Source: an uncultured Clostridium sp.
GTDB lineage: Bacteria > Bacillota > Clostridia > TANB77 > CAG-508
DNA length: 6,616 bases
Direction: 5' to 3'
Assembly (NCBI GenBank): GCA_900553685.1
Contig: USEI01000034.1
Coordinates: 1 to 6,616, forward strand
The first letter of the stretch is position 1. Every line of letters begins with the position of its first letter. Positions 5,266-6,616 of the stretch are shown one piece after another. The translations under genes were made by a program, and so were the position numbers. The notes under the pieces are model-generated. The model had not been told where the DNA came from. It searched no databases and was given only the letters and a program-made list of their open reading frames with translations.

Positions 5266-6324
5266 ATGTTATTATTAGAATCATATAAAAATAGTATTAA
5301 AAGAAAAAAAGAAGAATTGATAAGGTTAAATAATCAAAAAACTAAATATATGTCAGATGAAGCAACAAAAAAGTCAAGAATGCTTTCAATTATACAGAGC
5401 TTAAAAAGAACAACTTCGCAATCTAATATAAATAGTAAAAGTAGAGAAATTGAACGTTATGAAAAAGATATTCAAGGATTAGAAAAAAATATTGCAGAAA
5501 TTGAAAAGAAGATAGTTAATAAGCAAAAAGAAATAAATAACGAAGAAAAGAAATTAATAAATGAAGAATTAAGAGAGGAAAGAAATAGAAAAAGAGAATT
5601 TGATAGACAACAGGAAAGAATTAGTCGTGAGATTTCAAATATAAATAATATACAAAATAATATGCAATATGAATTAAATAAATTAAAAGAGAGTAAAAGC
5701 AAAATAACCATTTTGTTTTTAGCATCTAATCCCAAATGTGAATATTTGGATAATAACGGAATAAAAAGAGAACAGCAGAAACTTGATTTAGATAAAGAAG
5801 CAAGAGAAATAAGAGAAGCTATTATTAAATCTATTAATAGAGATTCAATAGATTTTCAAACAAGATGGGCAACTAGAGTTTCTGATATATTTCAAGCAAT
5901 AAATGAAACTAATCCAACTATAATTCACTTTAGTGGACATGGAACAGAAGAAGGAGAATTAGTATTTCAAGATAATTATGATAAACCTAAGTGTGTTAGT
6001 AATGAATCAATTGCAGAGATGATTAATGCTTCATCTGATGATATAAGAATGATTGTATTTAATAATTGTTTTTCTTCAACTCAAGCAGAAATGATTGTTG
6101 ATAAAGTAGAAGCAACGATAGGAATGAATACAACAATTGGAGATGAAGCAGCTATAATTTTTTCTAGTCAATTATATTCTGCTATAGGATTTGGATTATC
6201 ATTAGAAAAAGCTTTTGGACAAGCTAAAGCAAGATTAATGGCAGAAGGTACAGCAGAGGAAAAAACACCACATATTTATGTGAAAGAAGGATTCGAACCT
6301 AAAGATATAATTTTAGTGAAATAA
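5266..6324 (+). CDS. CHAT-domain (caspase-like) protease with N-terminal coiled coil (352 aa)
   Basis: Residues ~1-145 are almost entirely K/E/R/N/Q/I-rich helix with heptad-like spacing, predicted as a long coiled coil; a block at 47-69 (KRTTSQSNINSKSREIERYE) is less regular. Residues ~147-352 form a CHAT domain, a clan CD cysteine peptidase related to caspases and separase: ITILFLASNPK opens the fold, WATRVSDIF and HFSGHG follow, with catalytic H225, then IVFNNCFSS with catalytic C268, and the GMNTTIGDEAAIIFS and YSAIGFGLSLEKAFGQA blocks typical of the family. Both catalytic residues are present, so it is probably active. No signal peptide or membrane segment is seen. Ribosome site AAGGAGGG (5255-5262) supports the ATG at 5266. 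CHAT proteases are known effectors in bacterial defence, where cleavage of a partner harms the infected cell; the coiled coil may sense or oligomerise. Its substrate is unknown; the neighbouring proteins are candidates. Confidence 0.93.
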   Translation: MLLLESYKNSIKRKKEELIRLNNQKTKYMSDEATKKSRMLSIIQSLKRTTSQSNINSKSREIERYEKDIQGLEKNIAEIEKKIVNKQKEINNEEKKLINEELREERNRKREFDRQQERISREISNINNIQNNMQYELNKLKESKSKITILFLASNPKCEYLDNNGIKREQQKLDLDKEAREIREAIIKSINRDSIDFQTRWATRVSDIFQAINETNPTIIHFSGHGTEEGELVFQDNYDKPKCVSNESIAEMINASSDDIRMIVFNNCFSSTQAEMIVDKVEATIGMNTTIGDEAAIIFSSQLYSAIGFGLSLEKAFGQAKARLMAEGTAEEKTPHIYVKEGFEPKDIILVK

Positions 6325-6357
6325 ATTTGATGAAGAAATAATATAAAAGGAGTTCAT

Positions 6358-6616
6358 ATGATTTACCATACAAGTAACACACATTCATATTTCACAATAT
6401 TTACTGAAGATAAATTTCCAATACAAACTGAAATGACCAAAAATGATTATATAATAATATGTGGTGATTTTGGAGGAGTATGGACTTTTGAAGAAGAAAG
6501 TAGTAGAGAAAAAGAAACTTTAGATTCGTTAAATGAAAGAAATTTTACTACTTTATTTGTAGATGGAAATCATGAAAACTTTACAAGATTATATAATGAT
6601 TATCCAGTAGAAGAAT
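6358..6616 (+). CDS. Metallophosphoesterase-like protein, N-terminal part (partial at window end)
   Basis: An ATG five bases after AAAAGGAG (6345-6352) opens a frame that stays open for 86 codons to the window end. It looks like the N-terminus of a calcineurin-like metallophosphoesterase: MIYHTSNTHSYF aligns with the first-strand motif, usually D-x-H-G; DYIIICGDFGGVW (30-42) carries the second metal motif GD at 37-38; and LFVDGNHENF (66-75) carries the GNHE signature at 70-73. In the first motif the metal-binding Asp is replaced by Asn (N7) and the glycines on either side by Ser (S6, S10), while His9 remains, so metal binding at one site may be weak or altered. The remaining C-terminal histidine motifs lie outside the window. 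The 33-base gap after the CHAT gene suggests the same operon. Family proteins cleave phosphomono- or diesters, including nucleic acids or cyclic nucleotides; substrate here unknown. Confidence 0.82.
   Translation, partial: MIYHTSNTHSYFTIFTEDKFPIQTEMTKNDYIIICGDFGGVWTFEEESSREKETLDSLNERNFTTLFVDGNHENFTRLYNDYPVEE

Noticed and set aside
5472..5735. Leucine/serine-rich frame on the - strand of the CHAT gene
   Set aside because: It is the complement of the lysine/glutamate-rich coiled coil, which always yields such hydrophobic shadows; no ribosome site.
1..6616. CRISPR array, tRNA, rRNA, transposase or integrase attachment sites
   Set aside because: No spaced direct repeats, clover-leaf sequence, rRNA block, transposase motif or matching flanking repeats could be found by reading the window.

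Overview
The window is very A+T-rich DNA with strong AAGGAGG-type ribosome binding sites, heavy use of AGA and ATA codons, and TGG for Trp with TGA as stop. This suggests a low-GC Firmicute, probably of clostridial type; the species cannot be named from the sequence. Every gene I can support lies on the + strand, and the gene content is that of a defence island.

Left part (1-3605): the last 36 codons of a type I restriction specificity subunit (hsdS) are followed one base later by a complete type I restriction (R) subunit of 1116 aa (hsdR). HsdR has a DUF4145-like N-terminus, a PD-(D/E)xK nuclease and an SF2 translocase. An A+T-rich 13-bp hairpin followed by a T-rich stretch probably ends this operon.

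Middle part (3641-4604): a two-gene regulatory cassette encodes a small XRE-family repressor and an ImmA/IrrE-type HExxH metallopeptidase. A perfect 9-bp inverted repeat fills the space between the -35 and -10 of its promoter, a textbook place for an autoregulatory operator.

Right part (4596-6616): a second promoter with an extended -10 (TGGTATAAT) overlaps the end of the peptidase gene. It would drive a leader RNA of about 138 nt carrying two strong stem-loops. Next come a small membrane-protein gene (53 codons if intact) broken at a run of nine T's, an 83-aa cysteine-free HNH nuclease-like protein, a 352-aa protein with a long N-terminal coiled coil and a C-terminal CHAT (caspase-like) protease domain with visible His/Cys dyad, and the start of a metallophosphoesterase-like protein that runs off the window. 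The last three genes have close ribosome binding sites and small gaps, so they look like one operon.

Working model (inference): XRE and ImmA form a stress-responsive switch that controls its own promoter and perhaps the downstream operon. That operon resembles an abortive-infection-style effector cassette (membrane peptide, nuclease, caspase-like protease, phosphoesterase) beside a type I restriction-modification locus. I do not recognise this gene combination as a named system. The T-tract frameshift, the structured leader and the phosphoesterase lacking a canonical first metal motif are the parts most worth checking.
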